DNA of 64,000 bases, taken from positions 39,946,968-40,010,967 of the forward strand of contig NC_044991.1 in the NCBI RefSeq assembly GCF_008728515.1. The letters run 5' to 3'. Source of the DNA: Papio anubis (Eukaryota > Chordata > Mammalia > Primates > Cercopithecidae). Of the stretch, positions 34,783 to 46,206 are shown piece after piece. The notes below the pieces were generated by a model, which did not search any database, was not told the DNA's origin, and worked only from the letters and a program-made list of their open reading frames with translations. Both the position numbers and the translations under genes were made by a program. Numbering within the stretch: position 1 is the first letter of the stretch; each line of letters begins with the position of its first letter.

Positions 34783-36620
34783 ATGGGGAATTCCACCTCT
34801 CTGGCCTCTGAATACTTGCGGTTGCTCCAGGGACTGTGGATGTCTATAGGAGTAGAAGTAAAAGAAAAGACTTTGAAGCGATTGTTTGCCCATGTTGAGC
34901 AACATTGTTATTGGTTTCAATATCAAACTAAAGTGCAGCTAAATGGAAAGGAATGGTTACAAGTAGTTAAAGTCCTGCCTCGAGCTCATCAGCGAGGGCA
35001 AACAATGCCTCTGACTTTGTGGACTTTGTGTAGTTCCATTACTCAAGCATTAGAATTACTTGAAACTGACTCAGAACATGGCGATACTGCCACAAGAGGT
35101 GAGGCATCTGAAGCTTTGGAGAGGAATGATCTTAGAGAGGAACATATTTACGCCCCGGTTGCTGAGGATAAAGAATTGGAAGAAAAGCTAATGCCTCCTT
35201 CATCTGAAGGAAATTCTGACTTGCTGCGCATTTTAGATATGTTACAACAGTTGTTAAAATTACAAGGTGCTGCTGCTCCTGTTTCTCCTATTCCTCCACC
35301 ACAAGCCTTCCCTGTTACTTTCCCTTCTGCTCCTTTGGAGGAAGATTTCCCCTTGCCGCCACCTCCAACTTCTTTGCCTATGCCAGATCAGGTTTTTTCT
35401 GTACCCTTTCCTCCTGTAGGAAAAAGAATCGAAGGTAAAGATGATTTTGAAGGAGTGGAGTTGTTCCCAATAGCACAAGCTTTTTGCAGAAGCACAATGC
35501 TCAGTTTCCAAAGCGGTGGCCATAATGTGACTTTTACAGCACTACAATTTAAATTTTTGAAGAATGAAGCTCTGAGGAATTTCCAATTATGGACCTCAGT
35601 CACGTTTGTTCGGCCCCTTCTTAGTTCCTTTTCTTCCAGGAACGCCCATGATGATTCCTATTGACTGGGAAGCTGGGAAAGGCTGTCATGACACGACTCT
35701 CTCAATGTAGCTTCAAATTAAAAGTTGAGGTGGTAGGAGGAGGGCAAGAGTGCAAGCTAGAACAAATGCTACCGAAATCCCCAGGACCTGCAGAAGAGCA
35801 GCTTGGTGCCTGGACAATATGCCACTCTTAATGCTCCAACTGAGGCCTAGATGATATTGCCCCTCACTCAGATTAAAACTTTGTTTTTAAAAGCGTGGAC
35901 TAAAGTTAGAGATATGAGTAAAACTTCTTTATCATTTGCTTGGAAATCCTGCAAAAGAACCAATGGAGCCGTATCAAAAAGATTTTGTAGCCCATCTTTC
36001 AAGATGCTGTATTATTTGAAGACTGCTTGAGGCCCGGGGGTCCACCAACCTAAAATTCTTCTGGATATGCTGGCCTTTGAAATGCTAGTCTTGCCCAGGC
36101 GTGGTGGCTCAAGCCTGTAATCCCAACACTTAGGAGGCCTTGAGGCAAGTGAGATCCACGAGGTCAGGGATCGAGACCATCCTAGCTAACATGGTGAAAC
36201 CCCCTCTCTACTAAAAAATGCAAAAACTAGCAGGCGAGGTGGTAGGCGCCTGTAGTCCCAGCTACTCAGGAGGCTGAGAGCAAGGCCAAGTAAGCCGGGA
36301 GAAGTGAGGAGCTTGCAGTGAGCAGAGATCTGGCCACTGCACACTCCAGCCTGAAGCGACAAATGAGACTCCGTCTCAAAAAAAAAAAAAAAAAAAAGAA
36401 AATACTAATCGCAGGTGTCAAAGTTATTAAGACCTTTAAAAGCCAGTGGAGCTAATTTAGATAGGTATATTCCGGGCTTGTGCAGAGCGTTAAGAGGAAG
36501 GGCTATTTACAATTACTCAGTTGTTAGCCTGGAGCACTCTAAGGCCTTAAAGGTAATTCTAAACAAAGTATGTGTGTGTGTTTTCAATGTAAGGAAACCA
36601 GCCATTTAAGAAAGAATGTA
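34783..36620 (+). pseudogene. Proviral gag, broken
   Basis: The first 293 codons (34783-35664) are open. They begin Met-Gly as in myristoylated matrix proteins, with a matrix-like first 100 residues, an acidic middle and a proline-rich stretch at about residues 165-215. After the stop, fragments of capsid-like sequence follow in several frames, interrupted by an Alu at 36093-36398. A CCHC-type zinc-knuckle remnant at about 36570-36612 is out of frame by one base. In a working virus this protein would form the particle core. Here it is truncated before the capsid. Confidence 0.85.
36093..36404 (+). repeat. Alu inside the provirus, many small indels
   Basis: A plus-strand Alu with single-base gains and losses (for example GAGGCAAGTGAGATCC). 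Flanks GAAATGCTAGTC and GAAAATACTAATC form a diverged target-site duplication. Confidence 0.88.
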
Positions 36621-36899
36621 AAGGAAAAACTAGACTCCCGACATAAAAGAAAAAGTTACCCTCACAAATTACCATGATGTGGAAAAGGTGACATTGGACC
36701 AAATGAATGCTGTTCAAGAAACTAATAAAGAGTGGAAATTTAGCCATGCTCACCCCTCCCGGGAGGCAGAAGACCAGGGCCCACTGGGCTTGGAGCCCCA
36801 ACAATTCACAATGCAGGCCTATCACAATACCCAGTGAGCGATGGCTTACAACATCATGAATGACTTAGTCATCCCCTTAGAGATATCACCTTACCCGTT

Positions 36900-37560
36900 T
36901 CTCAGCTTTATGCTGCCACTAAATGAGTGCTGCTGCTGACTTAACAATATCAGCCTTATACTTTTTCTCCTAATGGGAATATATAAGTTAGTTACTGGAG
37001 TGTGGCCCTTGCCAAGGGACATATAGGACTTTGTTAGGTCGAGCAGCGAAGCTATGCAGAGGTTAATGGTGGTTCAGGAATCATTGATCCTGATTTTGCT
37101 GATGAAATCCTTATTGTGGGTACAGGTTTCACAGTTTATGCACCTAGAGGCAGGGGAATGTATTTATACAGAATTGCTTTTTGTGCCTTTTTTCCCTTTC
37201 TGTCTAGAGGCGTGTCTTGTCAAGGAGTTTCCATAGTACTGGGAAAACTGTTTTTCTAGGAAACTTTAGTTTCTGATCAAAACCTTTATGTTCATGCAAA
37301 TTAATGGGATACTTTTTGAGGGGGATTAGTCGATACAGGAACCAGATGTATAGATTATTTGCTTGGCTCAATGGCCTGCTCATTTGGAAAAGAAACAGGT
37401 AATAGAGTTGCCTCTTATCTGGCCTAGGTACTGCTTCTATAGTCTACCAAAGTGCTGAGCCCCTGGGCTGCTGGACCTGAAGGACAACAGGGAAAAGGAA
37501 GTATTATTTTTATAGTTCTCATTAACATTAACCTTTGGGGCCGTGATCTTTACAACAATT
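36900..37560 (+). pseudogene. Proviral protease/dUTPase region, broken
   Basis: A stretch near 37070-37240 resembles retroviral dUTPase. An aspartic-protease active-site remnant (Asp-Thr-Gly) is near 37330. Stops and frame changes separate them. Confidence 0.7.
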
Positions 37561-39880
37561 TGGTGCCTTTCTAAAAGCATTCCTCATATTTCTCTGGCTG
37601 CAAAGGAAATATGATGTTCAAGATGGTACCACAATCAACTGGTAACTCCTGTTTAGGTGGAACAGTGGCCCATTATCTAAAGAAAAACTTGAGGCTTTAA
37701 AATTTCCCAGTTAAGGAACAGTGGCGAGGGGCATGATTGAACCAAGTACTTCTGCATGGAATTCCCCTGTGTTTGTCATTAAAAGAAAAGTGGAAAATGG
37801 CTTATTAACTGATCTGAGGGCTGTAAATGCCTGTATTCAACCTATAGGACTTTAACCTGAAAATGCTTCCTAATCCAGCCCTCATCCCACAGGATTGGAA
37901 TTAATAGTCATAGATCATAGGGTGTTTTTTACTATTCCATTATCACCCCAAGATTGTAGAAAAAATTTTGCCTTCTGTTCCTGAATATAATAATAGACAG
38001 CCTACTCAAGATATCAATGGAAAGTTCTCCCTCAAGGGTATGCTTAATAGTCCTACTCTTTGTCAAAAGAATTTGTTCATAGAGCTTTTAAAATCCCTGT
38101 TAGATGTATCAATTTCCTACTGTATTGATATATCATTATATAGGATGATATTCTATTAGCAACTCAGATAGAAGTGATCCTGCAAAGTCAAAGTTTTTCA
38201 TGCTTTACAATAATTAACTCAAATATAATTTACAATTTCTCCTGAGAAAATGAAACTCAGGTTCCATTCAATATTCAGGATACCTTTTGTAGAGAAAGCA
38301 GATTCGGCCACAAAAATTCAAATTCGAGAGAATCAACTTTTGACTCTTAATGATTTTCAAAATTGCTAGAGGAGACATAAATTGAAGCCCAGCCCCATCT
38401 TAGGCATACATACTTACAAATTACAGCATTTAATTTGCTACCTTAGAAGGGGATTCAAAGATTTAAATAGTTGCCATCAACTATCCCCCTGCAGCAGAAG
38501 AAGAGTTGTCGTTTGGCAGAAATAGAATTAGTGAAGCTCAACTTAATTATATTGCACCCAATCCTTCCACTCTCTTTATATGTCTTTTCAGCCTCCTCAC
38601 TCACCAACTTGGCCATTTTACATCAAGATAATAACATTCTGGAGTAGCTATTTTTGAAGCTAATAAAACCATTAAAATTCACCCATACATTGATAAATTG
38701 GCTGAATTAATTATCAAGGACAGCAGCTTGCATCATGGAGTTCGTCAATTGCTTAGTACTGACCCTATTAAAATTATTATGATTATCTAATCCAATACAT
38801 TGAGTCTCTATTGAAACTCATGAAGGTTGGCAAAGTGGTTTATTGCTGAGTAGCCTTTGGCTCTTTTTCTCAGGCACTTCCTAGCATCAAATTATTTGCT
38901 TTTCTACAACAATATCCTTTATTGCCATATAATCCCATCTCTTACACCCCCAGTTAAAGTCCCACAGCACTGCTTTGAAGCGCACATCTAGTAACTTGGA
39001 AAACGGATATTGGACTCAGGATAGCTTTAGGAATTTCTCACTATCAAAATTTGGATCAGTGCGTTTTTGCATTCTTATGTTGCAGGACTGGCCTCAGGCC
39101 TTGCAATACAGTTTAGTGATTCTCCATTACACTGCTTATGCAACCTAAATCTCTTTTATAACTTCTTTTACTTCATTATTTCCCGACTCCTTTATAAAAT
39201 TATTTTCTTTATTATTTATGGCTCTTACTTCTGCACTGCCCCCCTTTTATCCTCATATTCCTAGATTTCTCATTCTACCTTACAGGATGACTTTTTAGCA
39301 GTAGTCAAATTGATTCCTTGCTATTAGCAATTATCCAACATACTCAGGATGAACACCAATTTGCATCATACTAGTCTAGTTTAGAGATTACAGCAGTTTT
39401 CTGCTGCGCCGACAAGCCCGGAAGAACTATTGTCAGGGCCTGTCCATCTTATGCTCCTATTATTGCACCTTTTCTAAGTCCAGGTACTAATCCTCAAGGC
39501 CTCAACAAAATCACATTTGTAAAATCTGGACATGCATATGTCTCTTCTTTTGAGTGTCTAAAATATGTTCATCCTTACAGTTGATACCTGTGCATTTCCA
39601 ATGGGCTACCATTACCCTCAGAAAAGGCTGACTCTGTTATCACTCATTTTACGCACTTGCTTTGCGGTTATGGGAGTTCCTGCTGAATTAAAACTGATAA
39701 ATGCCCCTGCTTATGGCTCTGCATTAAAATTAGCTGCCTTTCTTTCCAACATATCATATTCACCCATTCCACGGTATTCCATTTTAACAGTCAAGGCCAA
39801 GCAATTGTGGAAAGAGCCAATGCTACTTTAAAATTTGCAGCTTTCTGAAACAAACAGAGCTGAACGATTCCCAAAGACAT
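37560..39880 (+). pseudogene. Proviral pol, broken
   Basis: Reverse-transcriptase N-terminal sequence is recognisable at about 37730-37830. The polymerase core region at about 38135-38155 is recognisable but out of frame. RNase H-like (38600-38800) and integrase-like (39300-39840) parts follow in order. No frame is open for more than about 90 codons. Confidence 0.8.
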
Positions 39881-40050
39881 CAAAATTCTGAGAAGCCCTT
39901 TTACTTTGGAATTTTTCTCAGCCATTGGGTGCCAATTGCAGCAGTCGGCGTGGTGAGAACATTTTCAACAACCTTTAGAAAACTGCAAAACAGTAATCTG
40001 TGGGTGTATTATCAGCTAATTTAAAGACGTATTTAAAAGGAGAAAGTTTT

Positions 40051-40346
40051 TTTTTTTTTTTTGAGACTGAGTCTGGCTCTGTAAGCCCAGGCTGGAGTGC
40101 AGTGGCGGATCTCAGCTCACTGCAAGCTCCGGCCCTCCGGGTTCACAGCCATTCTCCTCACCTCAGCCTCCGAATTAGCTGGGACCGCAGAAGCCCGCCA
40201 CCTGTAGCCTAGTTTTGTATTTTTTAGTAGAGGCGGGGGTTTCCGTGTTAGCCAGGATGGTCTCACGATCTCCTGACCTTGTGATCCATGCGTCTACCGG
40301 CCTCCCGAAGTATACAGGATTACAGGCTTGAGCCACGGCGCCCGGC
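40051..40346 (-). repeat. Alu inside the provirus, many small indels
   Basis: All Alu landmarks are present, with repeated one-base insertions (GTAAGCCCAGGC, GTTCACAGCC, TCTCACGATC). Flanks AAAGGAGAAAGTTTT and AAAGGAAAAGTTTT form a target-site duplication. Confidence 0.9.
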
Positions 40347-40349
40347 TAA

Positions 40350-42371
40350 AGGAAAAGTTTTACAGTGGGGCGAGGCTATGCTGTTGTCCATACAGGTGCG
40401 GAGGCGAGGTGGTTTCCATCTCGGCCAGTTGAAACAGTGCCATATGTAAAAAGAGGAGTCAGTCGAAGAGTTCCTCAAAGGAATTTCAGGAGCTGAATCC
40501 CAGGTGCTCAGAGAACATTCCACCTTGGGACTCGACATGGAGCCTCCGACATAGAATTGACTGAAAAAAGCTTACTCAGGAAGTGAAGGGTTTATTCAAC
40601 AAGCGGGCAGCTAAAACCCACTGACTTTATTCCTGGCTATGCTGGCACTTTAGTGAATTGCCAGGTAATGACTGGAGAATTTACATACTGTGCTTATATT
40701 CCCTTTCCACCCCATATATCAAAGGGAATTGGCTGGCCTGGGGAGACAAAAGAAGTCCCAGTATTTATAATGATACTGCTTGGATAGCATCACCTTTTTT
40801 AAAACCAGGATCCTGAACTAGACACATGGCGCATTGAAATAGTTTCATATCCATTTAGGGTTGAAGGTTACCCATATGCTTAGGGAGTAAGCCCACATTG
40901 TCTGCATCCTTCTCCTTGGGGAAGCAGGCTGTGAGCTATAACCATAGACATATATCTGCCTTTACTATAGTTATTGTGGCTCAAAGTTTTAGTATAATCA
41001 TGCTGCATTACTTAATGAAACTCTGCCAAATTACATTATCTTTATGCCTATCCCTGATGTGTCTGGAGGTGTTTTCCCAACTGGGGTGGACTAGATGCCA
41101 GGAAGTGAGTAGACCCGCGATTATTTATTAGAAGTAAAGGGAAGAAGTCGTAAATACCTTGTTACAGATTGGAGTCTTACATGGAGATTTTCAAACTAAA
41201 TTCAGCCATATCAACCTGCATTGGCATAAAATTAATCACAGCATTTCTGTGGATGGCAGTGATATTAGTGGGCATGATGGTGGTCTCTCACCCCTATGCC
41301 ACATTTGGCTAATACCTCACAAATACAAAGTCATATTTGGAAGTTACTGGCTGCTGGTAAACCATGAAAATGTTCACTTCCCGCGGGAAACATAATCAGC
41401 AAATCTTACTAATATTGCTAGCCAGCACCATATATCTTTATCAAGGTAGTTCTAAGATATGTTATTGCATGTGTAAGAAAGACTTACTTCTTGTCAGTAG
41501 GAATTATTAAATGGGATAATAATACAGAGTGAATCAACTGTACAAACAATGGGTACATTCTTAAGTTGTATCATCTACTTAGTGGAATAATAGTGGAGAT
41601 AAGATCTCATTCCGATTTATATATCACTAGAGCCAGAAAAGAATACAGCTACCCGTGAACTTAACACATGCCTGGAGTAGATCTAACAGGGTTACTCAAA
41701 TTTACAAAGTAATGCAAGATCTTGTCCACATAGCGGATAATGGATTTAGGGTTGTCGAAGCAGCAGTGGTGGGACTTGTAGCAATTGCTTCCACGCGCTG
41801 TTGCTGGATTAGCTCTACAGAGTATACAAAATGCAGAGATTTATGCAACAATGCTTGAACAATCCCATTTGTTGGCAGCAGCAATGAGACATAGATGTAT
41901 TTTGACTGGAGGTGGATAATCTGGAGCAAGTGGTTTCTAGCAGTTCGGAGATCAGCTAACAGTGTTAATACTAGAGCTTTATTTAAAATGTAGTTGGAAT
42001 ACTACCCAATTTTATTATTACTCCTGTTCCTTTTAACAGCATGTACATAATTGGACTAGAGATAAAGAGACTTAATTGGCCACTAATAATCTTTCCCTTA
42101 GAAATACAAATTAACACAAAACATTTCCTGAAACATTTGCAATCAGTTACCGTTGCTGGCGGAGCAGATTTGATGACTAGTATTGCAAAAGCTTGGCGTC
42201 TTTAAGCCCTAGGCCCTGTAAAAACTTTGCAGCTTCTGTTTCTAGTAATGTATTGATTGTGTCTTGCCTTTGTCATTCACAGTCTGCTGGAGGCGGTGCC
42301 GAGAGACAAACACGAATCCCAGCGAGCTCAACATGTGATGATGGTTTTGAAAGAAATTCAAACTTGTAAAT
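40350..42371 (+). pseudogene. Proviral env, broken
   Basis: The interval between pol and the polypurine tract holds short overlapping frames. A hydrophobic stretch near 41735-41800 may be part of the transmembrane subunit. I identify it mainly by position. No intact surface or transmembrane protein remains. Confidence 0.6.
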
Positions 42372-42385
42372 AAAGAAAGGGGAAA
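42372..42385 (+). promoter_or_regulatory. Polypurine tract
   Basis: AAAGAAAGGGGAAA lies directly before the TG of the 3' LTR, the standard site for plus-strand priming. Confidence 0.93.
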
Positions 42386-42708
42386 TGTAGAGGACTACGT
42401 GCTCGCAAATGAGATGTTCCCAATAAGTCCTGCTCTTGCAAACAAAGCAGGACGTTCCTTCCCTGCAAACAGGGAGGACAAAGGAGTCAGCTGCAAACAG
42501 CAGACCCTGGGGACTGGTTTATGTGTAAACATCTTGAAAAACCAGAAAGTCAGGGAAAGGTCGGAAAAACAACATGTGTCTTGTGACTTGGCAACATTCC
42601 ACAAACGACTGTATAAAATAAATCAGAGCGTGCCGTTCGGGGCGGCCGCCTCGTTTGTCTCGTCTTGTGTGTTCATTCCTTTGTCTAGGAAACATGCGAA
42701 CCCCAACA
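42386..42708 (+). repeat. 3' LTR of the provirus
   Basis: 323 bp, TGTAGAGG to CCCCAACA, with a TATAAAATAAA block at 42612. Its end is 273 bp from the next DZANK1 exon, so its polyadenylation and promoter signals face that exon. Confidence 0.96.
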
Positions 42709-42981
42709 ATCCCTGATATTGAGAAATATTAAGATGTGCAAGGCATCAGTTTCATTGACTTTCTGTGATCTCCATGAAGGAATGTGTGCTCTGTGTACTA
42801 ATTTATTAACTGGTGAAACCTATCATAGCTGTACTCCTTTGGGCAAAAAAAAAAAAAAAAAAGAGAAAAATTGTATTTCCAGGGCTCATATTGTCTGGGG
42901 GCTTTTTATCTTTTTTGAATTGGGAGGGGGATTAGAGAATATAGTACTGATCCTGCCTTTAAATGCCGTTTCATTCACCAG

Positions 42982-43104
42982 TCGATATGCAGTGGGGATA
43001 AAGCCAGTCCTCCGCCCACTCAGACAGGGGGGACCATCTCCTGCTCCAGATGTGGTCGTTGGAATCTCTGGGAGGCGTCCTTCTGCGGCTGGTGTGGAGC
43101 CATG
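42982..43104 (+). CDS. DZANK1: DZANK1 exon: fourth zinc-ribbon module
   Basis: The acceptor is TCATTCACCAG and the donor GTGGGT. The 123 bases make 41 codons in phase 0, from SICSGDK to CGWCGAM. Residues 9-14 include a short proline run, then knuckles CSRC at 21-24 and CGWC at 35-38, ten residues apart. The second residue is Ile (ATA), where my memory of the human protein has Met, a conservative change. The exon lies only 273 bp downstream of the 3' LTR of a sense-oriented provirus, so it is the exon most exposed to interference from retroviral splice or polyadenylation signals. Confidence 0.95.
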
Positions 43105-43908
43105 GTGGGTATTTTAAAATGGATTCTGTATACTGAGCACCTGGAGAGAGCCAGGCACTTCTCCCATGGCCTTGCAGAAATCACTTCTTGTGATTTTGCC
43201 ACTGGTACCTATAACCTAAGAATCTGGAGATAGGGATAATTAATTATCTTACATTGAGAGCCATCTCTGGTGACGGTTTTGATTTCCTTTTCTTTGAGGT
43301 TAAACCTTTTCACTAATTTATTGACTGCTGGCATTTTAAAAAATGAATTCTGTCTGCTTGCCTCTATAATAAAACACTCAAGACTATGTATTTATTCATT
43401 TATCTAAGTATCACATGCAAATAATAAGAAAGTTTTAGAGTGAAGGGTTAATCTCCTTTCTAAGTCCCACAGTTCTCCTCTCAGAAGCAATTGCTCATAT
43501 CCAGTTCTTGAGATGTTCTTTCAGCTATTCAAGGCATGTATAAGTAAACTGGTGCTATGAACACTGATCCAATTATTTTCACCTAGCAATATGTCTTGTT
43601 AGTAACCTCCTCATTCTTTTCAGTGGCTTCATAATCCATTGTTTGTATGTATGTACTGTAATATATTTAGACTATCCCTATTGCTGGACATGCCTGTTGT
43701 TTTCAGTGATTTCTTTTAAAACCACAATGCTTTAGGGGTTGACCTGAAGTACACTGCTTTCTGTACTTGACCATCTGTAGGATAAATTCTGGAAGGTAGA
43801 ATGGCTGGGTCAGAGAGTGTGGGCATATGTTAATTTGTATGGTATGATAATAATTTACATGGGGAAATTATAACTCTAATATTCATCAAGATATTTTCTA
43901 TCCTCTAG
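43105..43908. other. Intron between ribbon exons four and five
   Basis: No complete repeat is recognised. The part at 43500-43840 has an old L1/L2-like character. No gene. Confidence 0.5.
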
Positions 43909-44073
43909 CTTGGCATTCCTGCTGGCTGCTCTGTTTGCCCTAAATGTGGGGCCAGCAATCACCTGTCTGCCCGATTCTGTGGCTCCTGTGGTATTTGTGT
44001 GAAGTCCTTGGTGAAGCTTAGCTTGGACAGAAGCCTGGCTCAAGCTGCTCAGGAACCTCGCCCTTTTTCTGAG
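43909..44073 (+). CDS. DZANK1: DZANK1 exon: fifth zinc-ribbon module
   Basis: The acceptor is TTTTCTATCCTCTAG and the donor GTGAGG. The 165 bases make 55 codons in phase 0, starting LGIPAGC and ending RPFSE. Knuckles are CPKC at residues 10-13 and CGSC at 24-27, with extra cysteines at 7 and 30. The C-terminal third (VKSLVKLSL onwards) is amphipathic and no longer ribbon-like, marking the end of the zinc-binding array. The intron before it is the shortest of the set (804 bp). Confidence 0.95.
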
Positions 44074-44701
44074 GTGAGGCCTCCCCTGTAGTAAGAACTG
44101 GTACCCGGGAAGAGGCTGTAGCTCTGAATGTGTGTGCTCTACCCTGTGAATCAACCCGGGGAAGAGACCCAAAACTTTTAGAACTTTCACGTGGAATTTC
44201 AACTAGGTGTGTAAATAAATGCAGTCAATTTAGATTTTAAACACTCAAATGATTTCTTCAGAAATCAAACATCTAAGTTGGCATATTTATGTGTAGTAAA
44301 CTGAGGTCTATGCCATTGCATTTGTGGACATAATGCCACTTTAGTGGCTTTAAAACACATGAGATAGAATGCACTTCTCTTGAATTTCTTATGTAGCATT
44401 CTGAGAACTTTTCCTTCCCCTTGTTTATATTTTAGAAAACGTAGGTATATAAGATTGCTTTTGTAATTTATAACAGCTGGGCATAGTTTGAGGAAAATCT
44501 CACCAGGTTATTTTCAGAAGTACTTAAGCTCTAACAATTGGCTTTGTGTTAGATTTTTATAATTATTTTATAAATTTCTCTAAGCTGGATAAAGACTTTT
44601 CATGTTTCCTCTTATCTCTTTATTATAAGAAGTTAAAGACTGATAATTATTAGAGGATGCACTCAGCACTTTGTATGCAGTTTTAGGGAGTTCATGACCT
44701 T

Positions 44702-44988
44702 CTTTTGTGAGACGGAGTCTTGCTCTGTTGCTCAGGCTGGAGTGCAATGGTGCAATTTTGGCTCACTGCAACCTCCGCCTCCCAGGTTCAAGCGATTCTG
44801 TTGCCTCAGTCTCCTGAGTAGCTAGGATTACAGGCGCATGCCACCATGCCCTACTAATTTTTGTATTTTTAGTAGAGATGGGGTTTCACCATGTTAGTTG
44901 GGCTGATCTCGAACTCCTGACCTCGTGATCCACCCACCTCGGCCTCCCAAAGTGCTGAGATTACAGGCATGAGCCACCGCACCCAGCC
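44702..44988 (-). repeat. Alu with target-site duplication
   Basis: A short T tail, GAGACGGAGTCTTGCTCTG to CCGCACCCAGCC. Flanks GTTCATGACCTT and GTTCATGGTTTT. Confidence 0.92.
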
Positions 44989-45611
44989 GTTCATGGTTTT
45001 CTTAACCTAGTTTGAAAGATTTAAATCCTAGACTGCCACTAGCCCTTACTCCTTTGTGCAAATGAAACAAAGGTGTTCTTTTCTCAAGACACTTGACTGC
45101 CATCTATTGGAAATTGCTTGTAATATGCTGGTTTTTCTACTAGAAAAATTATCCTAATATTCAAATATATGATGTTCACCATGTGAATGGTACTACTTTG
45201 AATGCAGTGGCGTTGTGCAGTGCACAACCTTTCATGGTAGTCCTCTCAGGTCCCCAGGAGAGTATGTTAGAGAAAATGTTGGTGGCCAAGTGTGGGTGAG
45301 TAGTGAAGTCTATGCTGTATTGCGTTATAGAGCTGAAAAGGATAGATATCTTCCAGGCATCAAGCAGGCCAGCGAACACCCCTGGATTTGTTGAATTTTA
45401 GGTAATAAATGGCTAATCATGGATCAGGCTGGAAGTTGCTGGGAAAGACAGGAGCAAGGAAGATGAGCCAAAGACTGGAAAACCCTTTTAGTTCAAAGTA
45501 CAGTTTTTTTTGAGATACTTTTTATTCTGATTAAAAATGTTTTCTATAAGTAAATGCAAGATTGATTAAATCATATTCTAATTTAAAAAATGTTTTCTGC
45601 CTCACTTATAG
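44989..45611. other. Intron before the linker exon
   Basis: No repeat or gene recognised. Ends with the tandem acceptors of the linker exon. Confidence 0.55.
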
Positions 45612-45629
45612 CCCCAATGTGCCTGGCAG

Positions 45630-45819
45630 TCCCTGAATAATCCTTTGCCCAGATCTGATTCTGGGACTAAGAGGGACATAGGCACACAGACTGTTGGCCT
45701 GTTCTACCCATCCGGCAAGCTGCTAGCAAAAAAGGAACTGGAAATAGCCTCTCAAAAGCAGAGGCAGGAGAAAATGAGTGACCATAAACCGCTCCTCACA
45801 GCCATCAGCCCAGGAAGAG
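45630..45819 (+). CDS. DZANK1: DZANK1 exon: linker after zinc ribbons
   Basis: The exon runs from SLNNPLPRSD to SPGR plus one base of a split Gly codon, followed by donor GTAAGG. The 190 bases leave phase 1, which the next exon (starting GG TAC TGG) completes. It contains the IGTQTVGLFYPSG stretch and a Lys/Glu/Gln-rich segment likely to be helical (KKELEIASQKQRQEK). The start is ambiguous: AG at 45628-45629 gives the form I recall from human, while AG at 45610-45611 adds 18 bases in frame (six residues, PQCAWQ). The upstream AG follows a better pyrimidine tract. Both would keep the protein open. Confidence 0.92.
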
Positions 45820-46206
45820 GTAAGGGGGAGATGCCCTTTCTTCTGGTCAGGAGGGAATTCACTCTTTCTCTGAAAGAACATTTCATTTTCTCGTTGTTTT
45901 AATTTATTTGTATATGTAAGAAGTAAGTTTCTTTCTTTTCCTCTTTTTCAAGGAATTTTCTTTGTATGGGAAAAAAGAAGCTCTTCTGTAAGCTCTTCCT
46001 TAAACTGTCAGTACTCTGATGTTTTAGCTCATAGCCCTGTTGTCTGGCTCCTTAGTCACATGGCGCATGTGGGTTTCTTTTGTCGTGGTAGGCGTGTTGT
46101 TAGTGTGCAGTGCTATTGCTATCTGCCATTATCCCTTTTTTTTTATTGTGGTAAAATTTATGTAATATAAACTTTACCATTTTGACTATTTTTAAGTCTA
46201 TAATTT
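45820..46206. other. Intron after the linker exon
   Basis: Includes an L1-like AATTTATGTAATATAAACTT stretch at 46150-46200. No gene. Confidence 0.5.

Larger units (their letters stand above)
34350..42708 (+). mobile_element. Class II (betaretrovirus-like) endogenous provirus, two LTRs, defective
   Basis: An element of 8.36 kb in gene-sense orientation with LTR, primer-binding-like site, gag, protease/dUTPase, pol and env remnants in canonical order, a polypurine tract and a second LTR. Flanks ACCCCT (34344-34349) and ATCCCT (42709-42714) fit a 6-bp target-site duplication with one change, the length used by class II ERVs. LTRs differ at seven positions plus a 10-bp indel, about 2.2 percent. 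Despite that, every gene is broken by many stops and small indels, and two Alus have inserted inside. No gene product other than a 293-codon gag fragment is open. Confidence 0.95.

Noticed and set aside
34783..35664. Domesticated gag gene
   Set aside because: Although 293 codons are open, the frame ends before the capsid and the surrounding provirus is defective. Nothing shows selection for the protein.
42719..43117. 132-codon frame covering the fourth ribbon exon
   Set aside because: It runs in a different frame from the DZANK1 reading and through a poly(A) run. The exon is explained by its splice sites and frame.
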